Origin: Actinopolymorpha alba DSM 45243 | GTDB taxonomy: Bacteria; Actinomycetota; Actinomycetes; Propionibacteriales; Actinopolymorphaceae | Length of the DNA stretch: 35,521 nt | Reading direction: 5' to 3' | Assembly (NCBI RefSeq): GCF_000373925.1 | Contig: NZ_KB892750.1 | Span: forward strand, 30,643-66,163 | The notes under the pieces: generated by a model | Seen by the model: the letters and a program-made list of their open reading frames with translations, nothing else | What the model was told of the DNA's origin: nothing | Database searches by the model: none | Program-made: the position numbers and the translations under genes | Shown here: positions 24,870 through 32,811 of the stretch, in pieces | Layout of the letters: every line of letters begins with the position of its first letter | Numbering within the stretch: position 1 is the stretch's first letter

Positions 24870-25574
24870 CTATCCCTGTGCGGCGACGAGGAACATCGGC
24901 ACCGCGACGAAGATCCGGTTCGTGCGGGCGCGCTCGGCCTGCTCGGCGAGCCAACTCTCCTCGTCGGTGATCCGGTGCAGCAGGCCGAGCGCGGTGTCGT
25001 CGGTGAACACACCGGTGCGCACCTCGACGACTGGGTCGGTGAACCCGGCGTCGAGCAGCAGGTTGCGGTACCTGCGGGCGACGCGCGGCGACGGGAGCGA
25101 GTCCGCCTTCGCGTGGACCAGCCGGCGGGTAATCTCCGGCTCGTCCGAGTCGATGACGAACGTGTCCCAGTCCTGGCCGAGCAGCACGGCCCGCCCGCCC
25201 GGCGCGAGCACCCGGCGGGCCTCGGCCACGGCTCGCGCCGGGTCGTCGAGCGTGTGCAACACCTTGTCCGCGCGGTAGCAGGAAACCGACTCGGTCTCCA
25301 GCGGTAGCTCGCAGGCGTCGCCGACGTGGAACTCGCCGGCCGGCCAGCGCTTCCGGGCCGCGGCGATCATCGCGGGGTCGAGATCGACGCCGATCGCGCG
25401 GGCCCCGTGCTCGGCCAGCTCGGCGACCGCGCGGCCAGGGCCGCAGCCGGCGTCGACCACGGTTCGGCCGGTGAGGTCGCCGAGCAACTCGTAGGAACGT
25501 GCGCGCAGCGCCACGGCCCAGGGCTGCGTGTCTACGGCATCGAGGACAGTAAGCAGGCTGTACATGCCCGCCAT
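24870..25574 (-). CDS. SAM-dependent class I methyltransferase
   Basis: About 234 residues. Motif I VVDAGCGPGRAVAELAEHG, acidic loop GVDLDPAMIAAARKR, and the later RADKVLHTLDDP and EARRVLAPGGRAVLLGQDWD are typical of UbiE/Methyltransf_11 enzymes acting on small molecules. Three in-frame ATG starts are possible: 25595, 25574 and 25565. The 25595 start would overlap the palindrome and the MerR gene, and the predicted MerR-type promoter would give a leaderless transcript starting at about 25565, so one of the inner starts is likely. It is divergent from the MerR gene and is probably its target. Confidence 0.88.
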   Translation of the reverse strand: MAGMYSLLTVLDAVDTQPWAVALRARSYELLGDLTGRTVVDAGCGPGRAVAELAEHGARAIGVDLDPAMIAAARKRWPAGEFHVGDACELPLETESVSCYRADKVLHTLDDPARAVAEARRVLAPGGRAVLLGQDWDTFVIDSDEPEITRRLVHAKADSLPSPRVARRYRNLLLDAGFTDPVVEVRTGVFTDDTALGLLHRITDEESWLAEQAERARTNRIFVAVPMFLVAAQG

Positions 25575-25578
25575 GGTC

Positions 25579-25602
25579 TGACTTAATGTCGACATGAAGT
25601 CA
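25579..25602. promoter_or_regulatory. MerR-type operator palindrome shared by two divergent genes
   Basis: A 24-base palindrome with one mismatched pair: TGACTT-a-ATGTC followed by GACAT-g-AAGTCA. On the minus strand a TTGACT -35 box (25598-25603) is followed, after a 19-base spacer filled by the dyad, by GACCAT (25573-25578) as a weak -10. An over-long spacer carrying a dyad is the hallmark of MerR-activated promoters. It lies in the 34 bases between the likely starts of the methyltransferase and MerR genes. Confidence 0.7.
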
Positions 25603-25608
25603 AGCCCG

Positions 25609-26001
25609 ATGACGATCGGCCAGGTGGCCGACCACTTCGGCCTGCCGGCGCACGTACTGCGGCACTGGGAGTCGGTGGGCCTGCTCGCTCCCGCCCGCGC
25701 CGAGGGCGGCCGCCGCCGCTACACCCGCGACGACCTGGTCAGGGTGGCGTCGATCGTGCGTATGAAGCAGGCCGGCCTGCCACTGCCGGACATCGGCGAG
25801 TTCCTCACCTCGATCCACACCGCCGCACGCAAGGACGTGCTACGCCGCAACCACCGCGCGCTGCAGGCCAGGATGGCGACGCTGCGCTCGGCGCTCGATC
25901 TCCTCGAGGCCGGGCTGAACTGCTCGCACGAGGACATCGCGACCTGCCCGAACTACCGGGCCCACCTCGCGGAGCTGGTGGACGTTCAGGACTCGGTGTA
26001 G
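25609..26001 (+). CDS. MerR family transcriptional regulator
   Basis: About 130 residues from ATG 25609 (MTIGQVADHFGL); an in-frame ATG at 25594 would add five residues but lies within the operator palindrome. The winged helix-turn-helix is complete: MTIGQVADHFGLPAHVLRHW, ESVGLLAPAR, RRRYTRDDLVRVASIVRM. A long dimerisation helix follows (RNHRALQARMATLRSALDLL), then a short effector region NCSHEDIATCPNYR with two cysteines. Such C-x-n-CP tails occur in MerR proteins of unknown signal; metal binding is possible but unproven. Regulation of the divergent methyltransferase gene and of itself is inferred from the palindrome. Confidence 0.9.
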   Translation: MTIGQVADHFGLPAHVLRHWESVGLLAPARAEGGRRRYTRDDLVRVASIVRMKQAGLPLPDIGEFLTSIHTAARKDVLRRNHRALQARMATLRSALDLLEAGLNCSHEDIATCPNYRAHLAELVDVQDSV

Positions 26002-26431
26002 ACCGCCGCCGCGGCGTCCGGCTCCTGGTCTGGGTCCCGGCACGGGGCGCCGGTCAGCCGCGTGTGTCGAGCGGGACGTGCACGGAGAGGTGCGATGACA
26101 GGGCGCCAAGGAAGTCAGAGGCATCGAAGGCCGCGCCCGCGGAGGCGACGCCGGTGGTTCTGGTCCGGCCGGTGAGGATGGCAGGCAATGGCTCCAGCAG
26201 GCTCGGCGCTATACACCGAACCGGAGTGCACCTTCGTCGGGTGCGCTGGACTGCCGCAGCAGCTCGGACTACCCGCATCGCCGCCGGCAGCCAATGTGCC
26301 CGCTCACGGGCACGGTACGGGCACAGACTGCCGGAAAGCGTCGCCGCCAGCCGGACACAGCCGGACGACCAAGATCGCGCGGAACCCGCAAAACTGCAGC
26401 TCAGAGGCATGTTTCGGGTGGTGAGACTGGG
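26002..26431. other. Gene-poor region between MerR and tRNA-Arg
   Basis: 430 bases without a supported gene. A minus-strand frame ending at 26054 reads somewhat like protein near its end (AGAAFDASDFLGALSSHLSV) and may be a gene remnant, but I cannot identify it. Remnants are expected at the tRNA-proximal edge of an integrated element. Confidence 0.4.
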
Positions 26432-26504
26432 TGCCCCCGGCAGGATTCGAACCTGCGACACACGGTTTAGGAAACCGTTGCTCTATCCCCTGAGCTACGA
26501 GGGC
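26432..26504 (-). tRNA. tRNA-Arg(CCT)
   Basis: 73 bases including the discriminator A. On the minus strand: acceptor GCCCTCG pairs with CGGGGGC (one T-G pair), D-stem GCTC/GAGC, anticodon stem ACGGT/ACCGT with loop TTCCTAA giving anticodon CCT, variable GTGTC, and T-arm GCAGG-TTCGAAT-CCTGC. CCA is not encoded. The 3' half is duplicated at 12559-12596, marking this gene as a likely integration site. Confidence 0.95.
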
Positions 26505-26625
26505 TGGATCAGCGGGCCCAGCGTACCGACACCAGCCCTCGGCACGCAGACGGCGGTGCCGCCCAGGTCGCGCCAAGGCAGGACAGAGCGTCCGAAACCC
26601 GCCTCAGCGCGCCCAGAACCCGAGG

Positions 26626-27549
26626 TCAGTACCCCCGCGTGACGTCGATCAAGCCGAGCAGCTCCCGGCCCTCGGCGTACCTGCGTACGTTCTCGGCCAC
26701 CCGCGCGGCGAGCCGGGGGAACAGCAGAGAGGCGGGGTTGGCCGAGTGCGGGGTGATCAGGGCGCGCGGCTCGGTCCACAGCGGGTGGCCGTCGGGGAGC
26801 GGCTCGGGGTCGGTGACGTCGAGCGCCGCGCCGCCGATGATGCCGGCTCGCAGCGCCTCGACCAGGGCGTCGGAGTCGACCAGCGAGCCCCGCGCGATGT
26901 TGATCAGCCACGCGTGCGGGCGCAACAGGTCGAGCTCGCGCCGCCCGATGAGGTGCTGGGTCGCCGACGTGGCGGGGGCGCCGATGACGACGAAGTCGCA
27001 CTCGGAGAGTACGGCGTCCAGCTGGTCCGGCGTCGTGGTCAGGGCGGCGCCGGGCACTGGCGTACCGGAGCGCGTGATCGCGAGGATGCGGGCCCGGAAC
27101 GGCGCCAGCAGCGGGATGAGCGCGCGCCCGATCCCGCCGCATCCGATGATCCCGACGGTGGAGTCGAGGAGGGTGCCCGACGTGACGTGGTCCCAGGTGG
27201 TACGCCGGGCGAGCGTGGCGAGCTGGCGCGCGCCGGCCAGCATGAGCGCCAGCGCGTGCTCGGCGACCGGCTCGGCGTAGCTGCCCACCGCGCACGTGTA
27301 GACCTTGCCGCCGCGGAAGACGTCCGCCTCGAACCACGACTCGACCCCGGCGGACGGGAGCTGGATCCAGCGGATGCCGTCATGGTCAAGGTCCGCGAGA
27401 TCCCGCGGCGGCCCGCCGAACCACACGATCGCCTCGGCGTCCGCGACCTCATCGACGACCTTGCCGCCCGAGGCGACGACGGCCTCGACGAGTTCGGGCA
27501 GGGCCTGCGGGCCCACAAAGACGTTGGGCGTGGACGTGTCGTGATTCAT
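26626..27549 (-). CDS. D-2-hydroxyacid dehydrogenase (NAD(P)-dependent)
   Basis: 307 residues from ATG 27549. The Rossmann motif GCGGIG is at residues 136-141. The catalytic set is present: R220 in INIARGSLVD, E249 in DPEPLPDGHPLW and H268 in ITPHSAN. AEHALALMLAGARQL before the Rossmann domain is typical of the group near phosphoglycerate dehydrogenase and hydroxypyruvate reductase. It should interconvert a 2-oxoacid and a D-2-hydroxyacid; the substrate is undetermined. The next gene is on the same strand 54 bases upstream, so cotranscription with the PhyH-like gene is possible. Confidence 0.92.
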   Translation of the reverse strand: MNHDTSTPNVFVGPQALPELVEAVVASGGKVVDEVADAEAIVWFGGPPRDLADLDHDGIRWIQLPSAGVESWFEADVFRGGKVYTCAVGSYAEPVAEHALALMLAGARQLATLARRTTWDHVTSGTLLDSTVGIIGCGGIGRALIPLLAPFRARILAITRSGTPVPGAALTTTPDQLDAVLSECDFVVIGAPATSATQHLIGRRELDLLRPHAWLINIARGSLVDSDALVEALRAGIIGGAALDVTDPEPLPDGHPLWTEPRALITPHSANPASLLFPRLAARVAENVRRYAEGRELLGLIDVTRGY

Positions 27550-27602
27550 CGGAGCATTATCCCCACCACCCGGCGAAGCGAGGCCCTGGCACGGGGCCGG
27601 TC

Positions 27603-28397
27603 TCACGACGTGGGCGGCTCCGTCACTCCGAGGACGAACCGCTGTGCCGGGCTCAACCGTTCGTACGTCGTACGCCGGAGGTAGGCGTTCTGGTCAAGCT
27701 GCTGCGGCAGGTCCCGCTGGCAGAAGTACCCGTGCATGGCTCGCCGGGGCCGGTCGGAGCGGTTCAGGGTCCCGCCGTGCCAGAGGTGGCTGTTGAAGAT
27801 CACGACGGTGCCCGCGGGCGCGATGAGTTGGACCTCCTCGGGGTGGGAACCGGCCGGGTCGGGCATCTCCTGGGCCGGCATGGTGGCACGCCGGTGGGAG
27901 CCGGGTACGACGCGGGTGGCGCCGTTGTCGGCCGTGAAGTCGTCGAGCAGCCAGATCGAGTTGCACACGCGGTACGCACCCGCCGAGACGGGCTCGCCGA
28001 AGTCGGCGTGGAGCGACTGGTGGCCCTGGCCGGGCAGCGCGGCTCGGCTGTTGAGTGAGGACAGCTTGAATTCGCCGAGGACATGCCGCATCGCGGCCAG
28101 CACCCGTGGGTGGGAGAAACACACGTAAAATATGGGGTCCTTGTTGACGAGATCGGCGAGCCGGTCGGTGCCCGTCTCCTGGTGCACCTCGAGTCCGGCA
28201 CGATCGCCTTCGGCGTCGGTGAGCGCGGCCAGCCTGGCGTTGAGACTGTCAACCTCGGATTGGCGCAGGATCCCGGGCAGTGGCAGGAAACCGTCGCGAT
28301 CCAACCGCTGATTCTCCGCAGCGGACAGGGTGTCGGCGGCGACCCCGAGGTCGGCCAGGGCGCTGAGCATGTCCACGGGTCGAAGCTCCCTTCGCAT
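27603..28397 (-). CDS. Phytanoyl-CoA dioxygenase (PhyH)-family protein
   Basis: 264 residues. Fe(II)/2-oxoglutarate dioxygenase ligands are visible: H130 and D132 in SLHADFGEP, and the distal histidine H207 in FNSHLWHGGT, followed by the arginine-rich NRSDRPRRAMHGYF segment that would bind 2-oxoglutarate. NGATRVVPGSHRR is the typical PhyH loop. It probably hydroxylates a small organic substrate. ATG at 28397 is preferred, since upstream in-frame codons run into the 20-base repeat array; an ATG at 28370 is possible. It may be controlled by the AraC-type regulator encoded two genes away, as PhyH and AraC genes are often neighbours. Confidence 0.88.
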   Translation of the reverse strand: MRRELRPVDMLSALADLGVAADTLSAAENQRLDRDGFLPLPGILRQSEVDSLNARLAALTDAEGDRAGLEVHQETGTDRLADLVNKDPIFYVCFSHPRVLAAMRHVLGEFKLSSLNSRAALPGQGHQSLHADFGEPVSAGAYRVCNSIWLLDDFTADNGATRVVPGSHRRATMPAQEMPDPAGSHPEEVQLIAPAGTVVIFNSHLWHGGTLNRSDRPRRAMHGYFCQRDLPQQLDQNAYLRRTTYERLSPAQRFVLGVTEPPTS

Positions 28398-28475
28398 TGG
28401 AACGACATGAGTTTGCATGGACCGGCACGGGCTTTCATGGAGCGGCACGAGCTTGCATGGAACGGCACGGGCGAG
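28395..28475. repeat. Array of four imperfect 20-21 base direct repeats
   Basis: Units begin at 28395, 28416, 28436 and 28456, each of the form catgg-a/c/g-ccggcacgggctt with variation, for example catggaccggcacgggcttt. The last three are exactly 20 bases apart, about two helical turns. The array lies just upstream of, and touches, the start of the PhyH-like gene, in the divergent region before the AlkB/AraC genes, and could be an operator for the AraC-type protein. Confidence 0.7.
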
Positions 28476-28605
28476 GAGCGTCTCGATCCCGAACCTCCCA
28501 GGTTTCTGGGAGGGTTGCGATGCAGGACACGACGAGACCGTTGCACAGAACGCCGACGAGACCAGGGCGTGCGAGCAAAGTCCGCGGGTGGCACAGTGGA
28601 CCGCT

Positions 28606-29265
28606 ATGGCGGCACTCATTCCCCGGCCACCGGTCGACCTCCCTCCCGGAGCGGTCCAACTGCCGGGCTGGTTGTCCCTCGCGGAGCAGCGCCGTCTGGT
28701 CCGGGCCTGCCGGGAGTGGGCGGCCCCGCCGGCCGGAATGCGGGCGACCCGCCTGCCCAGCGGCGGCGTGATGTCGGTGCGCACGGTGTGCCTTGGATGG
28801 CACTGGGTCCCGTACCACTATTCGCGTAGCGTCGATGACGGGGACGGTGTGCCGGTCAAGGAGTTCCCCGACTGGTTGGGTGAGCTGGCGCGGCGTGCGG
28901 TCGCGGAGGCGTACGACGATCCCGACGCGGGTGCGGCGTACCAGCCCGACATCGCGCTGGTGAACTTCTACGACGCGAAGGCCCGGATGGGCATGCACCA
29001 GGACCGCGACGAACGCAGCCTGGCCCCCGTGGTGTCGTTGAGCCTCGGTGACACCTGCGTGTTCAGGTTCGGCAACACCGAGCACCGCCAGCGCCCCTGG
29101 ACCGATGTCGAACTCGAGTCCGGTGACCTCTTCGTCTTCGGTGGACCGTCAAGGCTGGCTTTCCACGGCGTACCCCGCACGCTCCCCGGCACCGGACCGG
29201 ACATCGGCATGAGCCAGGGCCGGCTCAACATCACCGTCCGCGAGTCAGGTCTGCGTCAAGACTGA
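28606..29265 (+). CDS. alkB: AlkB-like Fe(II)/2-oxoglutarate-dependent dioxygenase (DNA alkylation repair)
   Basis: 219 residues. HxD ligands H131 and D133 lie in MGMHQDRDE, H187 in AFHGVPR, and 2-oxoglutarate-binding arginines in GRLNITVRES. As I recall, E. coli AlkB also uses H131, D133 and H187, so the numbering supports the ATG at 28606. Substrate-lid elements GWHWVPYHYS and YQPDIALVNFYD are present. Oxidative removal of methyl groups from 1-methyladenine and 3-methylcytosine is the family reaction. Its stop overlaps the AraC start by one base (TGATG), so the two are cotranslated. Confidence 0.92.
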   Translation: MAALIPRPPVDLPPGAVQLPGWLSLAEQRRLVRACREWAAPPAGMRATRLPSGGVMSVRTVCLGWHWVPYHYSRSVDDGDGVPVKEFPDWLGELARRAVAEAYDDPDAGAAYQPDIALVNFYDAKARMGMHQDRDERSLAPVVSLSLGDTCVFRFGNTEHRQRPWTDVELESGDLFVFGGPSRLAFHGVPRTLPGTGPDIGMSQGRLNITVRESGLRQD

Positions 29266-30059
29266 TGGACGGCAGCGGCAGTCCGCAGGATGCGCAACCG
29301 CAACCGCAGCCGCAGCCGCAGCCGCGGTTGCTCGGTGCGGGCATCCATGTCGCGCCACCACGACGGGACTTTCCCCTGCACTCACACGGATCCTGGGAGC
29401 TGGTCTATTACGTGAGCGGGCGGGCGCGTTGTCCGGTGGGCGAGGAGTGGTACGACGCAACCCCCGGCACAGTGCTGCTCACCCCGCCGCAGACTCCGCA
29501 TGCCGAATACACCACCGGCGGCTATACCAACCGCCACGTGCAGGTCGCGGCGCCGGCGGGCTGGCCGTGGCCCCGGGTCTGTTTCGACGACGGCGATCGC
29601 TCGATGGGGCGGGTCTTCGACGGGCTGGCGCGGGAGGTCGCGCAACCCGTGGTTGACAGCGGTGAGTTGGCGAGGCTGTTGCTGGCCGAACTCGACATCC
29701 TGCTCCGCCGGGCAGCGGCGCGCGCGGATCTCCCAACGGGGGAACGGATCGTCGCCGAGGCCGAGCGGATTGTCGAAGCCCGCTTCGCATCCTGCATCCG
29801 GATCAGTGATCTCGCGGACGAACTCGGCGTCTCGCCTTCGACTCTCCGGGCGTACTTCGCGAAGTATCGGCGTACCTCGCTGCGCGCGCATCTTCACGGC
29901 GTACGTCTGCGGCACGCGCTCGGCCACCTGCGTAACTCGACCTTGACACTGCAGGCGATCGCCGACCTCACGGGGTACGACTCGGTGAGTCACCTGAGCC
30001 GGCACGTGAAGGCGGCGACTGGTACGTCACCGGGACGGCTACGTGGAAGGCCCGGATGA
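29265..30059 (+). CDS. AraC family transcriptional regulator
   Basis: 264 residues. After a low-complexity start of alternating proline and glutamine (QPQPQPQPQP), a cupin-type sensing domain follows (PLHSHGSWELVYYVSGRARC, GTVLLTPPQTPHAEYTT). The C-terminal 100 residues hold two helix-turn-helix units: RISDLADELGVSPSTLRAYF and LTLQAIADLTGYDSVSHLSR. The ATG overlaps the AlkB stop. The cupin metal-type residues suggest sugar or small-metabolite sensing. The likely targets are its own operon and the divergent PhyH-like gene. Confidence 0.92.
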   Translation: MDGSGSPQDAQPQPQPQPQPRLLGAGIHVAPPRRDFPLHSHGSWELVYYVSGRARCPVGEEWYDATPGTVLLTPPQTPHAEYTTGGYTNRHVQVAAPAGWPWPRVCFDDGDRSMGRVFDGLAREVAQPVVDSGELARLLLAELDILLRRAAARADLPTGERIVAEAERIVEARFASCIRISDLADELGVSPSTLRAYFAKYRRTSLRAHLHGVRLRHALGHLRNSTLTLQAIADLTGYDSVSHLSRHVKAATGTSPGRLRGRPG

Positions 30060-30067
30060 GAAGAGAG

Positions 30068-30124
30068 GGCGCGCCGGGGGTTCGGGGTGGGGTGGAAAGC
30101 CTGGGCCCGAACCCCCGGCGCGCC
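30068..30124. terminator. Strong bidirectional terminator hairpin
   Basis: A perfect 19-base inverted repeat (30068-30086 and 30106-30124) flanks a 19-base loop. The left arm begins GGCGCGCCGGGGG and the right arm is its exact complement, followed on the plus strand by ttgttat. It lies nine bases after the AraC stop and between two convergent genes, so it should end transcription from both sides. Confidence 0.85.
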
Positions 30125-30221
30125 TTGTTATCTCCGCGGCCCGACCTGGATCGCGGGTCGAGCGTCGGGCAGAGCCGGTGTCAGCCGGCCGACCGGTGCG
30201 GAGTGGTGGGCGGCCAGCCGG

Positions 30222-31577
30222 TTAGTTACGACGGAGCTGGCGCACCTTGAAGCCGGCGAGGCCGAGGCCGACCAGCATCGCCATACCGAGGGCAGCCCAT
30301 CCCCAAGGAGCGAGCGGGGTGGAGTTGGCCGCGGGCTGGACGCTGCCCGAGGCCACCGTGTCGCCCTTGGCGGAGTCCGCTCCCTTGGCCGCGCGGTCAG
30401 TGGTGGTCACCGCTTCGGCGTTGTCGGCGGCGTTGTCCGCGCCGGTGTTCGGAGCCTGCGCCTCGGCGTTGGTGCCGCCCTTGACGCCGGTGTTGGGTGC
30501 GGCCGCCTGACCCTGCGGAGCGCTGGTCTTGACGTCAGGCGCACCGGCCTTGATGCCTGCCGACTGCGGCCCCTTCGGGAACTTGACCGTGGTGGCGGAG
30601 GCGCAGTTCACCTTGCCGAGCTGCAGGTCGAGCAGGCCGGGGTAGGCCGTCTCGACCCCGAGCGCGGTCACACTGATCTGGCCGGCGGAGGTGGACTTCC
30701 CGCCCACCGTGAGGCTGGCCAGGGGAACCGCGTCCAGCTTCGACGTCGGGACCGCGGCGAGCACCCGGTCGAGGGTTCCGCTCGCGTTCACCGACAGCTG
30801 ACTGCGAACCGCACCGAGAACGTCACCCAGGTTGAGGTTGACGCCCGCCGGGCTCAGGTTGGCCAGCGCGACCTGCTGGTCGTCGACGACCGCGACGACC
30901 TTGGCCTGCGCGAGGTTGGCCCTGCCCTCCAGCTCGCCTGGTGTGGCCTGGCACTCGGCGGTGAGCGAGTCGCCGACCACCCGCAGCTCGACGTTGGGCA
31001 GTCCGTCCACCGACACGTCGGGGAGCGGTAGTGCCGGAAGTCCGAGGTCGGAGAGGAGCGACAGGTCGCCGTCGAGGAGCGTGCTGAGGCCAAGCTGGTC
31101 AAGCGTGCCGAGGGAGACCTGGACGCCGCCCCCGTCGGAGGCCAGGCAGGTGTTGTCGACGCCGAGCTGTACGGTGCCGGTGCTGCCGACCACACCGGCA
31201 CACGCCGCGGCGTACCCATTGGACGTGGCCAGGGCGTCCTGACCAAGCGCGCCAGCGACCGCGACCTGCTGGTCGCCGATCAGCGGGAGCTTCGGGGCGT
31301 TCGCCCCGGTGACCGATTCGAGCACGCCGTCGTTGACCGCGACGTACGCGCCGCTGTCGGCGATCTGCCCGCCGGCCCTGAGGTTGAGCGAATGGGCCGA
31401 TGCGCGGCTGGTCCAGCTGCCGTCAACGATCCCGTCGTTATCGGTGGCCGCTACGCCGGGAGACGCGGTGAGCGTCGCGAGCAGAGCCACTCCCGTACCG
31501 ACCACGGCGGTACGTCCGATCCATGTTCCAGCTCGAGTGAGCTTTTCCGGGGAGGATCCCGGGCCTCGCATCACCAT
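30222..31577 (-). CDS. Secreted cell-surface protein with C-terminal membrane anchor
   Basis: About 451 residues. A signal peptide is visible (IGRTAVVGTGVALLATLTAS, cleavage probably after PGVAA). The mature part is beta-rich with two possible disulphide cysteines near AAACAGVVG and DNTCLASDG and two more at TAECQATPG and KVNCASATT. A low-complexity Ala/Asn/Thr/Gly spacer (about 330-410) leads to a membrane helix PWGWAALGMAMLVGLGLAGF and a basic tail KVRQLRRN. No LPxTG sortase motif is seen. The layout resembles choice-of-anchor actinobacterial surface proteins. ATG 31577 is preferred (GAAGGGA about 12 bases upstream); GTG 31598 and ATG 31571 are alternatives. The function is unknown. Confidence 0.8.
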   Translation of the reverse strand: MVMRGPGSSPEKLTRAGTWIGRTAVVGTGVALLATLTASPGVAATDNDGIVDGSWTSRASAHSLNLRAGGQIADSGAYVAVNDGVLESVTGANAPKLPLIGDQQVAVAGALGQDALATSNGYAAACAGVVGSTGTVQLGVDNTCLASDGGGVQVSLGTLDQLGLSTLLDGDLSLLSDLGLPALPLPDVSVDGLPNVELRVVGDSLTAECQATPGELEGRANLAQAKVVAVVDDQQVALANLSPAGVNLNLGDVLGAVRSQLSVNASGTLDRVLAAVPTSKLDAVPLASLTVGGKSTSAGQISVTALGVETAYPGLLDLQLGKVNCASATTVKFPKGPQSAGIKAGAPDVKTSAPQGQAAAPNTGVKGGTNAEAQAPNTGADNAADNAEAVTTTDRAAKGADSAKGDTVASGSVQPAANSTPLAPWGWAALGMAMLVGLGLAGFKVRQLRRN

Positions 31578-31838
31578 CGACGCTGTACATCCCTTCACCT
31601 ATGGAGAACGCATCCGCCCCCCGAAGGCGCCCGGTGCCTCGCGTTCTCCTTGTGCCCTGGACGAACGAGCTGTTGTGGCACGGGTTACGCCTTGTGGGAT
31701 GAAAACGGGTGAATCGAGGTGATTTTTTGGTGATAGGGCTCTGCTGAACAGTTCGTAGACAATTAGTAGTCAAGTATCTACGTTTAGTCACTGAGCTCCG
31801 GGGGTTCTTGTTGGCGGGCGTCCTCACCTGGTCGCTGG
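31578..31838. other. AT-richer intergenic region, promoter area of the surface protein
   Basis: About 31690-31800 is clearly richer in A and T than its surroundings. On the minus strand a TTGACT (about 31768-31773) could serve as a -35 box for the surface-protein gene, but no good -10 is obvious at 17 bases. No gene is supported. Confidence 0.4.
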
Positions 31839-32633
31839 CTAGTGGCCGGACAGGCCGTCGAGCGCGGCCACCTCCTCCGGGGTGAGCTCGAAGCCGAGGA
31901 CATCGATGTTGGCCTCGATCCGCTCGCGTTGCGCCGACTTGGGAATCACCACGATGCCGTGCTGGAGGTGCCAGCGGATGATCACCTGCGCCGGGGTCAT
32001 GGCGTACCTCCCGGCGATCTCGGTGAGCACCGGGTCATTGAGCCGGGCGGCCCGGAAGGGGCTATATCCCTCGATCACCACGCCGCGCTCCCTGCTCGCC
32101 TCCACCAGCGAACGGTCGAACAGGAACGGGCTCCACTTGATCTGGTTCACCGCCGGCGTGACTCCCGTGGCGGAGGTGAGCTCGTCGATCTGGTCGAGGG
32201 AGTAGTTGCTCACGCCGATCGAACGAACCAGGCCCTCGGCCTGCGCCTGGACGAACACCCGCCAGGACTCCACGCCCGCCGTACCCCCGGGCGGCCAGTG
32301 GATGAGCCACAGGTCGAGGTGGTCGGCGTCGAGCTTCGCCAGGCTCTCCTCCAACGTGCGGCGTTCGCGTCCGACGTGGTCCGGCGGCAGCTTGGTGGTG
32401 ACGAACACCTCCTCACGCGGGAGCCCGCTCTCGCGCAATGCCGCACCGACCTCCGTCTCGTTGGCGTACCCGGTCGCGGAGTCGATGTGCCGGTATCCCG
32501 CCTCGAGCGCCCGGCTCACCGCCTGGCGGGCCTCGTTGCCGCGCAGCTGCCAGGTGCCGAAGCCGAGGAGGGGGATCCGGCGGCCGTCGTTCAGAGGGAC
32601 CACGAGGTCTGAAGCAAGCCCGATGTTCGTCAT
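31839..32633 (-). CDS. Aldo/keto reductase
   Basis: 264 residues from ATG 32633. The catalytic tetrad is complete: D51 and Y56 in HIDSATGYANE, K81 in VFVTTKLPPD and H112 in LWLIHWPPGG. The NADPH-binding end is VVIPKSAQRERIEANIDVLG. LLGFGTWQLRG at the start and NQIKWSPFLFDR are typical of the AKR superfamily (2,5-diketo-gluconate-reductase-like group). It reduces carbonyl compounds with NADPH; the substrate is unknown. Confidence 0.93.
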   Translation of the reverse strand: MTNIGLASDLVVPLNDGRRIPLLGFGTWQLRGNEARQAVSRALEAGYRHIDSATGYANETEVGAALRESGLPREEVFVTTKLPPDHVGRERRTLEESLAKLDADHLDLWLIHWPPGGTAGVESWRVFVQAQAEGLVRSIGVSNYSLDQIDELTSATGVTPAVNQIKWSPFLFDRSLVEASRERGVVIEGYSPFRAARLNDPVLTEIAGRYAMTPAQVIIRWHLQHGIVVIPKSAQRERIEANIDVLGFELTPEEVAALDGLSGH

Positions 32634-32811
32634 GCGTCCGGTCCTACCCTGATCGGCTTCCAGAACCAACCGTCGCGCACCGTGGACGGCCGGCCAGATG
32701 CGGTCCTGCTTGGCTCTGACCTCGCCGCGCCCGACCCCCAGCCCCGGCCTGAACCCAACGCCGTCCCCGCGGACGGGAAGACCGTGGTGGGGGTACGGCG
32801 TTGGGCTGAAC

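Noticed and set aside
28395-28475. CRISPR array
   Set aside because: The repeats abut without spacers and vary in sequence, so this is a short direct-repeat array, not CRISPR. No CRISPR array was seen elsewhere in the window.
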